Below are positions 10,736-21,196 of a stretch of DNA of 41,147 bases, one piece after another (the stretch's first letter is position 1; the number at the start of each line of letters is the position of its first letter). Below the pieces are notes generated by a model. The model was not told the origin of the DNA. It worked only from the letters and a program-made list of their open reading frames with translations, and did no database searches. The stretch is from Macrocybe gigantea. Its lineage: Eukaryota; Basidiomycota; Agaricomycetes; Agaricales; Callistosporiaceae. The stretch is from positions 1 through 41,147 of the forward strand of contig SJRY01000083.1 in assembly GCA_011319805.1 (NCBI GenBank), written 5' to 3'. A program made the position numbers and the translations under genes.

Positions 10736-11146
10736 TGTTATGATTTCAAGACTTATCATTATCTTGACAACAGGCACATGACTCAAGATCACATGATGAA
10801 CACGTGACATGAACTGCAATGCGACAAACAAGATATAATGTGATGACTCGAGAAAACTCTATGACAACGACATGTCAGTGCTGACTAGGGCAAAGGGTTA
10901 TTGCGCAGCACCTGCAGGACAACATGAGGAGTGCAGTTGAATCCTTACTCAAACAGACAGGGGTTGAAGGTTTCATGTAACATGAGGATAGTCGTGGTCC
11001 ATGCTCGGGAGTCATAACATATAAATAGCTAAATTGGACATAGTAGAACTCAGCTTCGAGCTGGCTAATTATTAGCAAACTTCTCTCCACCTCTCCTCTC
11101 TGAGTTAGTTAGAGTGATCTGCATGCAGATTTGGTTTTGCATAGCA
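10736..11146 (+). repeat. Gy-B 5' LTR
   Basis: About 411 bp, TGTTATGATTTC to GCATAGCA. The 3' end is set by the solo LTR at 12800-13216, which ends at the equivalent place. A TATAAATAG box lies at about 11019-11027. The first ~330 bp differ from the 3' LTR at about 30 sites, many of them TG versus CA. The rest is nearly identical. Confidence 0.7.
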
Positions 11147-11254
11147 GTGCATCTTGAGGGCATCAATCATACTCATGGGTTACCTGTTCTTAACCATTAG
11201 ACCAAAAACACAGCATGTAGGGCAGAATTAATTTCTCCTGTCTAAGGCATCGTT

Positions 11255-11920
11255 ATGCCGGCAACGGCTAACACTCCGGAAGTCAGAACAGATCCTCTTG
11301 GACATCTTCCACCATTCAAGGACTGGGAGAACTTCAAGGCAGAGGCCTGTGAATTCTTCATAACCACGGAGACCAGGAACGATGCGATAATTCAGATTAA
11401 AGAACTGTCGCAGTGATGACAACCAGTCGAGGACTACATCATTGAATTCCAGAGCTGGGCTCCCTTGACAGAATACAACGATATCACTCTTATCGATATC
11501 TTCAAACATGGACTCGACCAGGCACTCAGACAATGCATTATCGAACTAGGAGGTGTCCGCAAGGAGGACATCGACTGGTAGTATAAACATGCGATGGAAC
11601 TGGACTGGCAATATCGCCAGGCTCAAAAGGAATTTGGTGTGAAGGAGCAATTTGCTCCCAAGCAAACACAGAAACCGGCTCAGAGAACTACGGTGCCTAA
11701 GAAGCAAACTCCGGCACTAGCAACTGGTAATGCTCAAGGACAGCCTGACCCTAACGCCATGGATGTTGACTGGATGAGGCACAAAGGACGCTGCTTCCAG
11801 TGCAGACAGAAGGGACATATTGGACGTAATTGCCCGATGAACCCCCAGCCGAAATATGCTGCATGGAATGTAGAAATGCAGGACGAGACTACCACTGCTA
11901 AGATCAAAGAGCTGAAATAG
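11255..11920 (+). pseudogene. Gy-B gag
   Basis: The ATG at 11255 (MPATANTPEVRTDP) opens a gag frame that is contiguous apart from two in-frame stops: a TGA after IKELSQ and a TAG at about 11579 after EDIDW. Core segments such as VEDYIIEFQSWAPLTEYND resemble a gag capsid domain. The C-terminus has the zinc knuckle CFQCRQKGHIGRNC (CX2CX4HX4C). CGA-to-TGA and TGG-to-TAG changes explain both stops. Confidence 0.75.
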
Positions 11921-11979
11921 GGTTTTTAATAGAGCTGGGAAGAAGCACCGCTTCGCCGGCTGAATATGTATCATCGAAT

Positions 11980-12799
11980 ATGAATATAAGGGACATTCCT
12001 GACCTTAAAGAATATTTTGAACAAGAAGGTGCACAAGAGTTCGGTCTCATAAAAGGATACATCCTACCCTGGGTAGCTCAACAGATTTATTGGCAGGACG
12101 AGTCTAAAGCATACTCAATCCTTAAAGCATGGACAGATCAATCGCAACAGAAGGATATTTCACTGGAAAGACTTTGTGAGATCAACCAAATGAATGACCA
12201 CGATGCGCTCCACATGCTGTTTGATCTCAGACAAAAGCCATGATTTGTCAGAGGCAGCAATGGAAACCAGATGGATGTACCCTTGATGATTATGACCTTG
12301 GACACTGGACAAACATATAGCGTGAAAGCCTTGCTTGATACAGGATGTACCGGATCTTGCATAGACCGGAAGTTCATTAAGGAAAAGGAAATCAATACAA
12401 AGAAATATCCTATTCCTATTCCAGTCCATAATGCGGACAGAACCCATAACATGGCAGGTGATATATGCAAATATATTGAACTAAGAGTCAGAGTCCAAGA
12501 TCATGTCGAGCGAATGGTCTTCTCAGTTACTGAACTTGGAAAGGGCCAGATCTTCATTGGTTATGAGTGGGTTAAGCATCACAACCCTTGGATCAATTGG
12601 AAGACAGAGAAGATTACATTCGATCAGTGCTCCGAAGAGTGTCAGTGGATTGCCCGAACAGGAAACTCTGAAGATGATGACACCTCTATTGAGACAAATG
12701 AGGTAGACTTCGAAAATGGAGAAAAACTCTTGATGATCGATATGAACCAAGAGTTCCATCTAAGGGCTTTCCAAATGACGGCTTTCAAACTGGCAGAAG
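11980..12799 (+). pseudogene. Gy-B protease region
   Basis: One frame runs through an N-terminal linker, a TGA at 12241-12243 (likely former CGA) and the retropepsin domain. The catalytic motif is ALLDTGCTGSCID, followed by VFSVTELGKGQIFIGYEWVKHHNPWI, the second conserved block. The coding frame is then cut at 12799 by a solo LTR and resumes at 13222. Confidence 0.78.
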
Positions 12800-13216
12800 T
12801 GCTACACAAAACCAAGTCTGCATGCAGGTCACTCTAACTAACTCAGAGAGGAGAGGCAGAGAGAACTTTGCTAATAATTAGCCAGCTTGAAGCTGAGTTC
12901 TACTACGTATAATTTAACTATTTATACATTACGACTCCCAAGCATGGACCACGACTATGCTATCCTCATATTATGTGAAACCCTCAACCCTTGTCTACAT
13001 GAGTAAGGATTTGACTGCACTTCTCATGTTGTCCTGCAGGTGCTGCGCAATAACCCTTTGCCCTAGTCAGCGCTGATGCGTCATTGTCATAGGGTTTTCT
13101 CAAGTCATTGCATTGTATCTTGTTTGTCACATTGCAGTTCATGTCACATGTTCATCATGTGGTTCTTGAGTCACATGCCTATCATTAAGATAATGATAAG
13201 TCCTGAAATCATAACA
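12800..13216 (-). mobile_element. solo LTR of the Gy-B family inserted in Gy-B pol, inverted
   Basis: In element sense it runs TGTTATGATTTC...GTGTAGCA, 417 bp, TG...CA. The flanks AGAAG (12795-12799) and GGAAG (13217-13221) are a 5-bp duplication with one transition. Removing the LTR and one duplicate rejoins the pol frame (KLAE to ATAKTTKAKTFEEIVPEE), which proves the boundaries. A complete element inserted here and was reduced by LTR-LTR recombination. Confidence 0.85.
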
Positions 13217-13221
13217 GGAAG

Positions 13222-14825
13222 CGACGGCAAAGACAACAAAGGCAAAGACCTTTGAAGAAATTGTACCGGAAGAGTACCACTGTTTCAAGGATTCAGTGTT
13301 CAGAAAAGAGTCGTTCGATGAACTACCACCATGATGACCTTGGGACCATGTGATCGAACTTATTCCAGGAGCTAAACTCCAGGATTGCAAGGTCTATTCT
13401 TTAACACTAGATGAACAGAAACAGTTGGAGGCCTTTTTGGATAAAAACCTGAACACCGGATGAATCAGACTGTCGAAGTCGCCAATGGCCTCACTTTTCT
13501 TCTTCATAAAAAAGAAGGATGGATCCCTACGACCTGTACAGGACTATCGGAAATTAAATAACATGACAATAAAGAACAAATACCCACTCCCCTTGATCCA
13601 AGAGTTAATCGATAAACTTAAGGGAGTGAAGTTCTTTACAAAACTCGACATCCGATGGGGATACAATAATATCCACATGAAAGAAGGCAATGAATGGAAG
13701 GCTGCATTCCGGACAAACCGGGGAATGTTCGAACCCCTGGTCATGTTCTTTGGACTGACGAATTCACTGGCCACATTCCAAATGATGATGAACACGATTT
13801 TCAAAGACGAAATCGATCAGGGACACATAGTCATTTACATGGACGACATTCTTATCTTCAATAAAGATTTGAATGAACACAGACGACTCGTTCAATGCAT
13901 ACTGGAAAAGCTAAAAGATAATAAGCTTTACCTGAAACCTGAGAAATGTTCGTTTCATCAACTGGAAGTAGAGTACCTTGGAATGATCGTCTCAGAAAAC
14001 AGCATTAAGATGGATCTGGTTAAAGTCGAAGGTGTCAAAGGATGGCCAAAACCCATCTGCAAAAGAGACGTCCAGCAATTTCTAGGCTTTTGCAATTTCT
14101 ACCAGTGTTTCATCGAGAGATTCGCAAAGATCACGAAACCCTTGATGGAACTGACTGGAAAGGCCAATTGGACATGGGGAAAGGCCCAAGACGACACATT
14201 TGATGGACTAAAGAATTGGATCTGTTCAGCGCTGATCATCGTGATGCCCTGAGATGATGGAAAGTTCCGAATGGAAGTCAATGCCTCGAACTATGCAATA
14301 GGAGGTGTCCTTTCTCAAGAACAATCCAATGGTACCTGGAGACCGGTGGCTTTCATGTCAAAGTCATTGAACCCGACAGAACAGAACTACAAGATCTATG
14401 ACAAAGAGATGCTCGTGATTATGACTGGACTTGAGGAATGGCACCAATACCTTTGCAGTGCTAAACAGAAATTCGAGATTTGGACAGATCATAAGAATCT
14501 CGAATACTTCCAGAAGCCTCAGAAGCTGAATCGCTGGCAAGCTCACTGGATCTCAGAACTTCAAGACTATGACTTTGTTCTGGAGCACAAACCCGGAAAA
14601 TCGATGACAAAGGCAGACAGTCTGTCGAGACGACCAGACTATGAGAAGAGGGAGAATGATAATGAAAACATCATACTCCTAAAGCCAGAGAATTTTCGCC
14701 GGATTTTCATGGCGAAGATTATACTGACACCAGAATTTCAGGACATTTTGGACCAGATCAAACAGGCTTGGAAACAAAGAGAGCCTGAGGTTCAGAAATG
14801 TCTTGATAAAGGCAAACACGGCTGA
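13222..14825 (+). pseudogene. Gy-B reverse transcriptase and RNase H
   Basis: RT blocks: FFFIKKKDGSLRPVQDYRKLN, KYPLPLIQELI, FFTKLDIRWGYNNI, the intact catalytic IVIYMDDILIF and FLGFCNFYQCFIERFAK. One TGA at about 14252 separates RT from RNase H, which reads MEVNASNYAIGGVLSQ, YDKEMLVIM, TDHKNLEYF and ADSLSRRPDY. The first RNase H Asp (usually TDAS) is Asn here. Gly-to-stop and Arg-to-stop changes (CGA-to-TGA) are scattered through 13222-13480. Confidence 0.82.
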
Positions 14826-14837
14826 GAGGAAAACGAC

Positions 14838-16253
14838 TGAATCGTTACATGGTTAAAATGGTACTATGTTCCCAAAAGTCAAAAGATAAGGGAATGGATC
14901 ATTGAAATCCATCACTCAGATCAGATCTTGGGACACCCAGGACAAATGAAGACATACAAATTGATCACGCATAACTTCTGGTGGCCCAAAATGATGAATG
15001 ATGTCAAGGCATATGTCAAAGGATGTGACAAATGCCAATGAATGAAGATCATCAGAGATCGGAAGCATGCCCTGCTTCACCTGAACAAGGTACTAAAGGA
15101 ACCATGGGAGATCATATCTGTAGATCTCATCGGACCCCTCCCCGAATCTCAAGGGTTCAATGGCATAATGGTAACGGTAGATCGGTTCACGAAAGAAGCC
15201 AAATTCATACCAGTCAACATGGATATCATGGCAGAAGGAGTCACTCACAATCTACGTGACACTGTATTCTTGAACTACAGACTCCCCAAGAAAGTTATTA
15301 GTGATAGAGGATGACAATTTGTCTTCGCATTCATGACAGACCTCTACGCACTTTTGGAAATCAAAGGAGCTCCTTCGATGCTGTATCATCCACAGACCGA
15401 CAGACAAATGGAACAGGTCAATCAGGAACTTGAACAGTACCTGAAACTCTTCGTGAACCATTGGCAAACAGACTGGGTGGATTGGCTACTGATGGCTGAA
15501 TTTTCCTATAACAATTGAATTCACTCGGCAACCAGATACTCTCCATTTTACCTGAACCACTGGTGATATCCGTACACTGGAAAAGAACCTCCGAAGCATA
15601 ACGCTAAATCGCAGACTACAGAGGAGTTCACTGAAATGATGAAGAAAATTCGGACCAAGGCCAAGACCTCTCTGTTAAAAGCCACAGAGACAATGAAATG
15701 GACATATGACCGGAAACAGAAGCCCGCCTGAGAGTACCATGAGGGCAATCAAGCTTGGCTGGAAGGAACGAACATCACAACTGACCGGCCAACTGACAAG
15801 CTTAATGACAAGCGGTTTGATCCATTCAAAGTCAAATGGTGAATTGGAGAATTGGCATATGAACTCGAGCTACCAGAACACTGGAAGATACACCCCGTCT
15901 GAAACGAGTCTGAGCTTACCCCATACATGGCACCAGCGTTTCTGCAACAGAAAGTGGTAATGATTCTTAAAAGACCTCCTCCTATCATCGTGGAAGAAGA
16001 GGAACGATATGAAGTGGAATCTGTAGTAAATTCTCAATGGAATAGGGGGAAACTACAGTACAGAATACACTGGAAAGGGTATCCTATAGAGGATGCTACT
16101 TGGGAACCCACCGAAAGGATTAATGAAGATGCGCTGAATGCGGTCACAAAATTTCATCATGAGAACTCTGAGGCGCCATCTCTAGAAAAAGGACAATGTC
16201 AGTTGCCACCACAACCTGCACCGAAGAAGGTGGTATGTACCTGCCTCCATTAA
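14838..16253 (+). pseudogene. Gy-B integrase plus chromodomain
   Basis: The frame has repeated TGA/TAG stops. The H2C2 region lies near 14900-15045. Catalytic residues sit in SVDLIGPLPES, KVISDRG (followed by a TGA) and YHPQTDRQMEQVNQELEQ. A chromodomain near 15990-16150 has RYEVESVVNSQW, YRIHWKGY and ATWEPTERI, with the aromatic cage positions retained. A further open stretch at 16260-16462 (TGWMADPKEVEDHLDVAWQ) looks like a C-terminal extension of the polyprotein. Confidence 0.8.
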
Positions 16254-16510
16254 ACCCAGTTGCCGAAGGTCCTCTTCGACCACATGGCTAATGAAATCTG
16301 GGTCTATCCATGCAGTCAGCAAGTGAAAACGCTGCCGAAGAAGGAGACTCTTACCGGCTGGATGGCAGATCCAAAAGAAGTCGAGGACCACCTGGACGTG
16401 GCTTGGCAAGCGTGGCAGCAACATCAGAACCAGAAAATTGTAGGCAAGGATGAGCACAAGTAGAACCAGAAGAATGACAAGGAAGAAGAATATGATTGCA
16501 AGGACGCAAT

Positions 16511-16528
16511 CCCTAAAGGGGGGGGTAA
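16511..16528 (+). other. Gy-B polypurine tract
   Basis: AAAGGGGGGGGTAA directly before the TGTTACG of the 3' LTR. Confidence 0.75.
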
Positions 16529-16944
16529 TGTTACGATTTCAAGACTTATTGTTATCTTGACGATGGGCACATGACTCAAGATCACATAATGAACACATGA
16601 CATGAACTGCAATGTGACAAACAAGATACAATGCAGCAACTTGAGGAAACCCTATGACAACGACACGTCAGCACTAACTAGGGCAAAGGATTATTATGCA
16701 GCACCTGCAGGACAACATGAGAAGTGCAGTTGAATCCTTACTCAAACAGACAGAGGTTGAAGGTTTCACGTAACATGAGAATAGCATAGTCGTGGTCCGT
16801 GCTCGGGAGTCGTAACATATAAATAGCTAAATTGTATGTAGTAGAACTCAGCTTCGAGCTGGCTAATTATTAGCAAACTTCTCCCCACCTCTCCTCTCTG
16901 AGTTAGTTAGAGTGATCTGCATGCAGATTTGGTTTTGCATAGCA
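16529..16944 (+). repeat. Gy-B 3' LTR
   Basis: About 416 bp, TGTTACGATTTC to GCATAGCA, preceded directly by a polypurine tract. It is followed by a 99-bp copy of the element's own leader rather than by unrelated flank. Confidence 0.7.
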
Positions 16945-17043
16945 GTGCATCTTGAGGGCATCAATCATACTCATGGGTTACCTGTTCTTAACCATTAGAC
17001 CAAAAACACAGCATGTAGGGCAGAATTAATTTCTCCTGTCTAA
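16945..17043 (+). repeat. duplicated Gy-B leader, end of a truncated tandem copy
   Basis: These 99 bp are identical to the 99 bp after the 5' LTR (11147-11245) and end at CTGTCTAA. Beyond that point the left copy continues into gag, while this copy runs into the HNH duplicate. The HNH duplicate itself contains the complementary CTTAGACAG, so the junction shows about 8 bp of microhomology. Alternatively the LTR is about 510 bp long and includes this block, but the solo LTR ending argues against that. Confidence 0.55.
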
Positions 17044-17835
17044 GCATCTCTGCAAGGGCTATCCTGAGAAATGTCAACTTCAGGCCTTCTAGCACATCTC
17101 CAAATGAGCCATTATGAGATCCTGGATACTTGCCAAACAAGTTCTGGATAAATTCCACAGTTCTACTTGCATGCATGACATAGGCAACAGCAGCGTGGAT
17201 CGACAACAAGTAGGGATCAGGAAGTTTGACAGTTACTTCTTCTGATAGTGTCATGCTCTCAGCATGTGGCATGTCAGCTTCATTTATCCTATGCAGATGT
17301 GAATAGTCTCTAAACATGATCTCCTTATTCTGCTCTTTAGTTGTGAGATATCCCTTCCAGAATGTTTTTATTCTATATGTGTTTTCCTTTCCATCCTAGT
17401 GAGAATTAGCCACAAAGATGAATCGAGAATTCCACATAAGCAATGCTCACAACAGGCAAAAAAGAAAAAGACAAATGAATTGAAAAGTTTATGCAAATTT
17501 GACTAGATAGTGATCCCATTGTATGGCAAGTCTAATCTGTCTTTAGGAACATCAAGATTGCAGGCTAGAGCAGGGTAGTGGTTCCAGATTATGTCAATCA
17601 TAGATATTCCATCAGAATTCTAGGAAGGATTCTGGATTAAATCTAATAAATAGAACATGGTGCCTTACTCTCCCACTCAAAAACTTGCTGATGACGTGTT
17701 TCAATATATGGGCACATTCTAGTGCCTTGGGTGAAATAAGTGTTTCCTCACAGTTCCTGTGAAAGGTGGCTTCAGTTTGTCTCCTCTCCACTATGCAGGT
17801 ATAATCATCTCTTTTGAAGACCTGTAAGGAAAATA
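17044..17835 (-). pseudogene. truncated duplicate of the HNH gene (exons 3-5 with introns)
   Basis: Read on the minus strand, this is a close copy of 2726-3535, including introns at the same positions, so it is a DNA-level duplication and not a retrocopy. The C-terminal exon gives HSHLHRINEADMPHAES and LPDPYLLSIHAAVAYVMHAS, against HLHGTNEAQMPHAES and LPDPYLLSIRTAVAHVMHAS in the intact gene. The exon 3 equivalent starts at 17821 after a preserved CTTACAG acceptor. Many differences are CpG to CA/TG (for example GCCGCC to GCCACC). The 5' half is missing: an LTR fragment starts at 17836 within the former intron 2. The 3' end is fused to Gy-B at the equivalent of codon LRQ. Confidence 0.85.
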
Positions 17836-18082
17836 TATTAGGCTAGACAAATGTCAAAAGGACTTGGGCAGACTAAGTGTGAGAGTGGTCTTGAGATGAT
17901 GGCAAAAGGAATATTAAGCCTAGCACTACTTGTACATCTGGAAGTCCTTATATATGTTGCAGTACACAAGCATGGACCATGGACTGTGCAATGTTGTGGA
18001 CTGCAGATGAGTAAGACTAGCAGAGAGTGACTCAGAATGACTAGAGAAAGGAAATGACTCGAGAGGCTGTGTGCTGCACAAG
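17836..18082 (-). repeat. decayed LTR fragment of the Gy-D family
   Basis: It aligns with 27142-27390 (the Gy-D2 LTR), starting TATTAGGCTAGACAAAT against TGTTAGGCTAGACGAAT and sharing long exact runs such as GAGTGGTCTTGAGATGATGG. Nearly every CpG of the Gy-D2 LTR is TG or CA here. The far end is lost at about 18082. It interrupts intron 2 of the HNH duplicate. Confidence 0.8.
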
Positions 18083-18226
18083 GCTGTGTTATAGATAATG
18101 AGGCTATGTGCTGTGCAAGGCTGTGTAAAATGGGTTAAGCACTACAACCCACGAATTGCCTTCCATGATAAATTTGCTTCTCACTGGCAGAGAAAGACAA
18201 GTCGGCTGCTATAGACTCCCATTGAT
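18083..18226. other. unassigned spacer with an imperfect tandem repeat
   Basis: Two copies of GAGGCT(G/A)TGTGCTG(C/T)(A/G)CAAGG (about 18063-18083 and 18099-18120) overlap the end of the LTR fragment. The rest has no gene. It ends at the GGATG target duplication of Co-C (18227-18231). Confidence 0.45.
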
Positions 18227-18231
18227 GGATG

Positions 18232-18504
18232 TGTTGGACATAGGCAGGGACCGAAGGGGTGTGTGAACATGGGAATCTAAATGTATAGCCTCAGTATGTC
18301 TGGTAGGACCACTGAGTATGTGATGTAAGTACCTAAATGTATACTACAAGGTACTTCAGTAAGGAATAGAGAATAAATAGATATACAGGACTCATGCCTC
18401 AGTATGTCTGGTGGGACCACTGAGGTGGGCGACCAGAAGCGAGTGAAAATTTGTAGTCTGCTTACATAACATGTTGAGGTGGGAGCTCGACTCGACCTCC
18501 AACA
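18232..18504 (-). repeat. Co-C 3' LTR
   Basis: 273 bp. It contains the 29-bp GCCTCAGTATGTCTGG... repeat twice (18288-18316 and 18396-18424), with 108 bp between repeat starts. This equals the length difference from the 5' LTR. CpG sites of the 5' LTR appear mostly as TG or CA here. Confidence 0.88.
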
Positions 18505-18515
18505 CTCCCCCTCAA
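18505..18515 (-). other. Co-C polypurine tract
   Basis: Element sense TTGAGGGGGAG abuts the TGTTGGA of the 3' LTR. Confidence 0.75.
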
Positions 18516-18698
18516 GTCAATGACCATCCATCAGGCACCGACGCCCATCAAAGCTTGATGTTTTTCAAATTTCGGTTGCATGAGGGCTTTCATCATCGAG
18601 TTGGCAACCATATCAGCCGTTGGGCAGTACTCAAGGCTTGTGGCACCCATTTCGATGGTTTGGTGGATGAAATGGAAATGGACATTGATATGCTTCAT

Positions 18699-19166
18699 TT
18701 ATCCATGAAATTTGGCATCCTTTGACAGCGTAATCATGCCTTGGTTGTCACAGAAGAAAGTCATCAGCTTTTGGAAAGGAAAAATGAAGGAAATTTTAGT
18801 AAGTAATTTTTGAATCCAAATTAATTCTTTTGATATGTGGGTGAGCACCACGTATTCTGACTCCATGCTCGACGTAGTTATTATAGATTGCTTTTTGCTG
18901 CTCCATGACACAGCACTGTCTCTGACGAAGAAGATATAACTGAAAATTGAGTGGCAGTGGAGCTGGGAAGCCCAGTCAGCGTCCAAGTACCCGAAGACAG
19001 CAGTGTGTTTTCCACCCAAGGTGAGTCTCATTTCTTTTGTCCTGATGAGGTATCTGACAATGCATTTAACTGTGTTGAGGTGTGTCGTGCTCAGCACTTC
19101 AAAGTTCTGGGATAGCGTCAATACAGTGAACGCGATCTCGGGATGGGTCATAATGGTGGCATACAT
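18699..19166 (-). pseudogene. Co-C RNase H
   Basis: A 155-codon open stretch: MYATIMTHPEIAFTV, VFGYLDADWASQ, AVSWSSKKQSIITTSSMESEYVVL, ELIWIQKLL and FCDNQGMITLSKD. These are the standard copia RNase H blocks with catalytic D, E and D present. It is disconnected from RT by a frame change near 19170. Confidence 0.82.
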
Positions 19167-19184
19167 CAGTGATCTGATGATTTC

Positions 19185-20345
19185 TCAATAGCAGGTCTTT
19201 TTGGCAGGTGTTAGGAGCTTTGGTGACATGGACAGTAATCTGGGGGTGAGGTCAACAGCGGGTTTGAGTGGTATTATGGCAATACACGCACTCTCGAGTC
19301 CGTACTTTTCTGCCATCTCAATATAAGCATTTTGGCTTAATGAAATCGTTTTAGCCTCCAGGTTGCACTCAATCTTGACCCCAAGCAGCCAGTTGATTGG
19401 TCCAAGATTGACTATCTCGAAGTGCTCAGAGAGCTGGTGCTTCAAGATGCTGGTGGCTGGCTCAGAGTCAGCAAGGATCGTGAAGTCATCTGTCGTGGTG
19501 GTCATGATCATGTATTTGTCACCATCAGTTTTGTAGAAGACAGCATGGTCCGCCTCCAGGTGCTTGAGTCCAAGCCCCTTGGCAATTTATTGAACAGTTG
19601 TGTACCAGTCGTGTGCACCCTGTTTCATCCCGTAAACTGGCGCAAGGAGCTTGCAGGCCACGGCATCCTCCTTGTCCTCCAGGTTCTTCAGCAATCTGTA
19701 GAATTCGAGGTACTGAGAGGGGAGCTTCATGTAAATAACAATGCCAGGAGGTAGTCAGGCATTCAGATAAGCATTTTTAGCATCACACTGCATGATGATA
19801 GCACCTTTCGAGGCCCTTAATGATAATAAAATTCGTAGGGTTTTGGCGTGGACTGTGGAGGCAAAGGTGTCCTTGTAATCGACTCCAAATCGCTGCTGGA
19901 AGCCCTTTGCGACAAGGCGCACCTTAAATCGAATGATCCGGCCTTCATTGTCTCACTTTCTATGGAACGTATAGTAGCAAGGGATCACGTTGGCATCCTT
20001 TGGAGGGATAACGAGCTCCCAGGTCTTCAGTTTCTCAAATTGGTCAAGTTCAGCCTGGATCACTCATCACCAATCTTTACTCTCTTCACCATTTAAGGCC
20101 TCGTCCAGGGTTGGTTTATCCTCGCTTAATACAAGGGCCATCAACATGGCTTCTTTGAGCCAGTCAAGTGGATTGGCACTCTCAGATGTGTGCGCTTCAG
20201 GCAGTGGGTTTTGGTTGCACTTTCTATGACCGTACATGTTCTCATCGAAGCTCGGGAGACCATCAAGGGAGTTTTGGCATCTTCGCACATGAGGGGGCAG
20301 TTCTTCAACTGGTGCCTCAACTTTGACATGTTCGGGTGGCCTCAT
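19185..20345 (-). pseudogene. Co-C reverse transcriptase
   Basis: 20345-20067 carries the acidic linker and the NPLDWLKEAMLMALVLSEDKPTLDEAL segment that precedes copia RT. 19511-19185 carries the catalytic region as TTTDDFTILADS (YVDD-equivalent, atypical at the first two positions) and LGPINWLLGVKIE. Intervening RT blocks are in shifted frames, with stops. Inactive. Confidence 0.75.
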
Positions 20346-20585
20346 AGCTTCGGGCTCTCTCAGTTGCTGCTCTGGCTCTGGTCTGGGTTCAGGCTCAGGT
20401 TCGGGTTCAGATTCTGGCTCTCCGAGGATGTCTGGATTGAATGTATCCCACTCCCCCTCAAGACTGACTTCCTTGGAGGTGAGTGCATCTTCCCTCGCAA
20501 GGTAAACATCATGTTCTATGCTGATCCTGTGTTTCCTCGGCCAGTAGATGTGGTAGCCCTTTGATTTCTCATTGTAACCGACGAA

Positions 20586-21196
20586 TCATCCCTTGCTGGC
20601 CTGCAGTTCGAGTTTCCCAACTTTGAGCTGCTTGACCCAGACTGGTGCACCCCAAGCCCATATGTTTGAGAGGTCTTGCTTGACTTCTGTTGCCATCTCA
20701 AGCAGTGTTTTTGCCTCGGATAGAGTGCTTGTTGGTATGCAATTCCGAATCCAGATGCTGTAGCAGACGGCTTCAGCCCAGAGGTATCCAGGAAGCTTCA
20801 CATCAATGAGCATGGCTCAGGCGTCCCCAATGTGAGTTCGATTGCCTCATTTGCTTGCTCCATTTGATGATGAGGAGTCATGAACATTTAGGTAATGAAC
20901 TGTTCTGGCTTTCTCCAGGTGGTCATTGAATTTTCCACTTGTTAACTCGCCTGCTCAATCGCACTGGAAGGTTTTGATAACTAGTACATCCCTCTAAGCT
21001 TTTACCCATGCCTCGTAATGCTTGTAGTTCTTGAATGCCTCAGATTTGTGCCGCATGAAGTAGACCTTCTCCTTGTGGCTCCACCAGTCTATAAATAGCA
21101 GGAACCAGTATTTTCCACTGAGCAAGCCTATGGATGCCTTGCCCCAGATGTCGGCTGAGATTTTCTCGCCATATCGCTGGTATGTGGTCTTGCTCT
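20586..21196 (-). pseudogene. Co-C integrase core
   Basis: Fragments SADIWGKASIGLLSGKYWFLLFIDWWSHKE (first Asp; ADIWGP-like) and VKLPGYLWAEAVCYSIWIRNCIPTSTL (the conserved copia block after the catalytic core) are present in different frames. The segment between is interrupted by stops. No complete DDE set can be read. Confidence 0.75.

Larger units (their letters stand above)
10736..17043 (+). mobile_element. Ty3/gypsy retrotransposon Gy-B (chromodomain type), decayed
   Basis: Direct repeats begin TGTTA(T/C)GATTTC at 10736 and 16529. Between them are gag, protease, RT, RNase H, integrase and chromodomain on the plus strand. Many stops, mostly TGA where CGA is expected, interrupt the frames. 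A solo LTR of the same or a sister family sits inverted in pol (12800-13216). The left flank is ATGCA (10731-10735), and GTGCA follows the second LTR. However, the 99 bp after both LTRs are identical, so the right side looks like the start of a second tandem copy truncated at 17043. Confidence 0.85.

Noticed and set aside
11147..11215. A functional tRNA gene in the Gy-B leader
   Set aside because: Only the A-box/D-arm part fits. The anticodon arm and T arm cannot be folded convincingly, and the length is short.
16988..17317. A free-standing 109-codon gene
   Set aside because: It is exon 5 of the HNH duplicate fused to Gy-B leader sequence; the last residues come from the retroelement.
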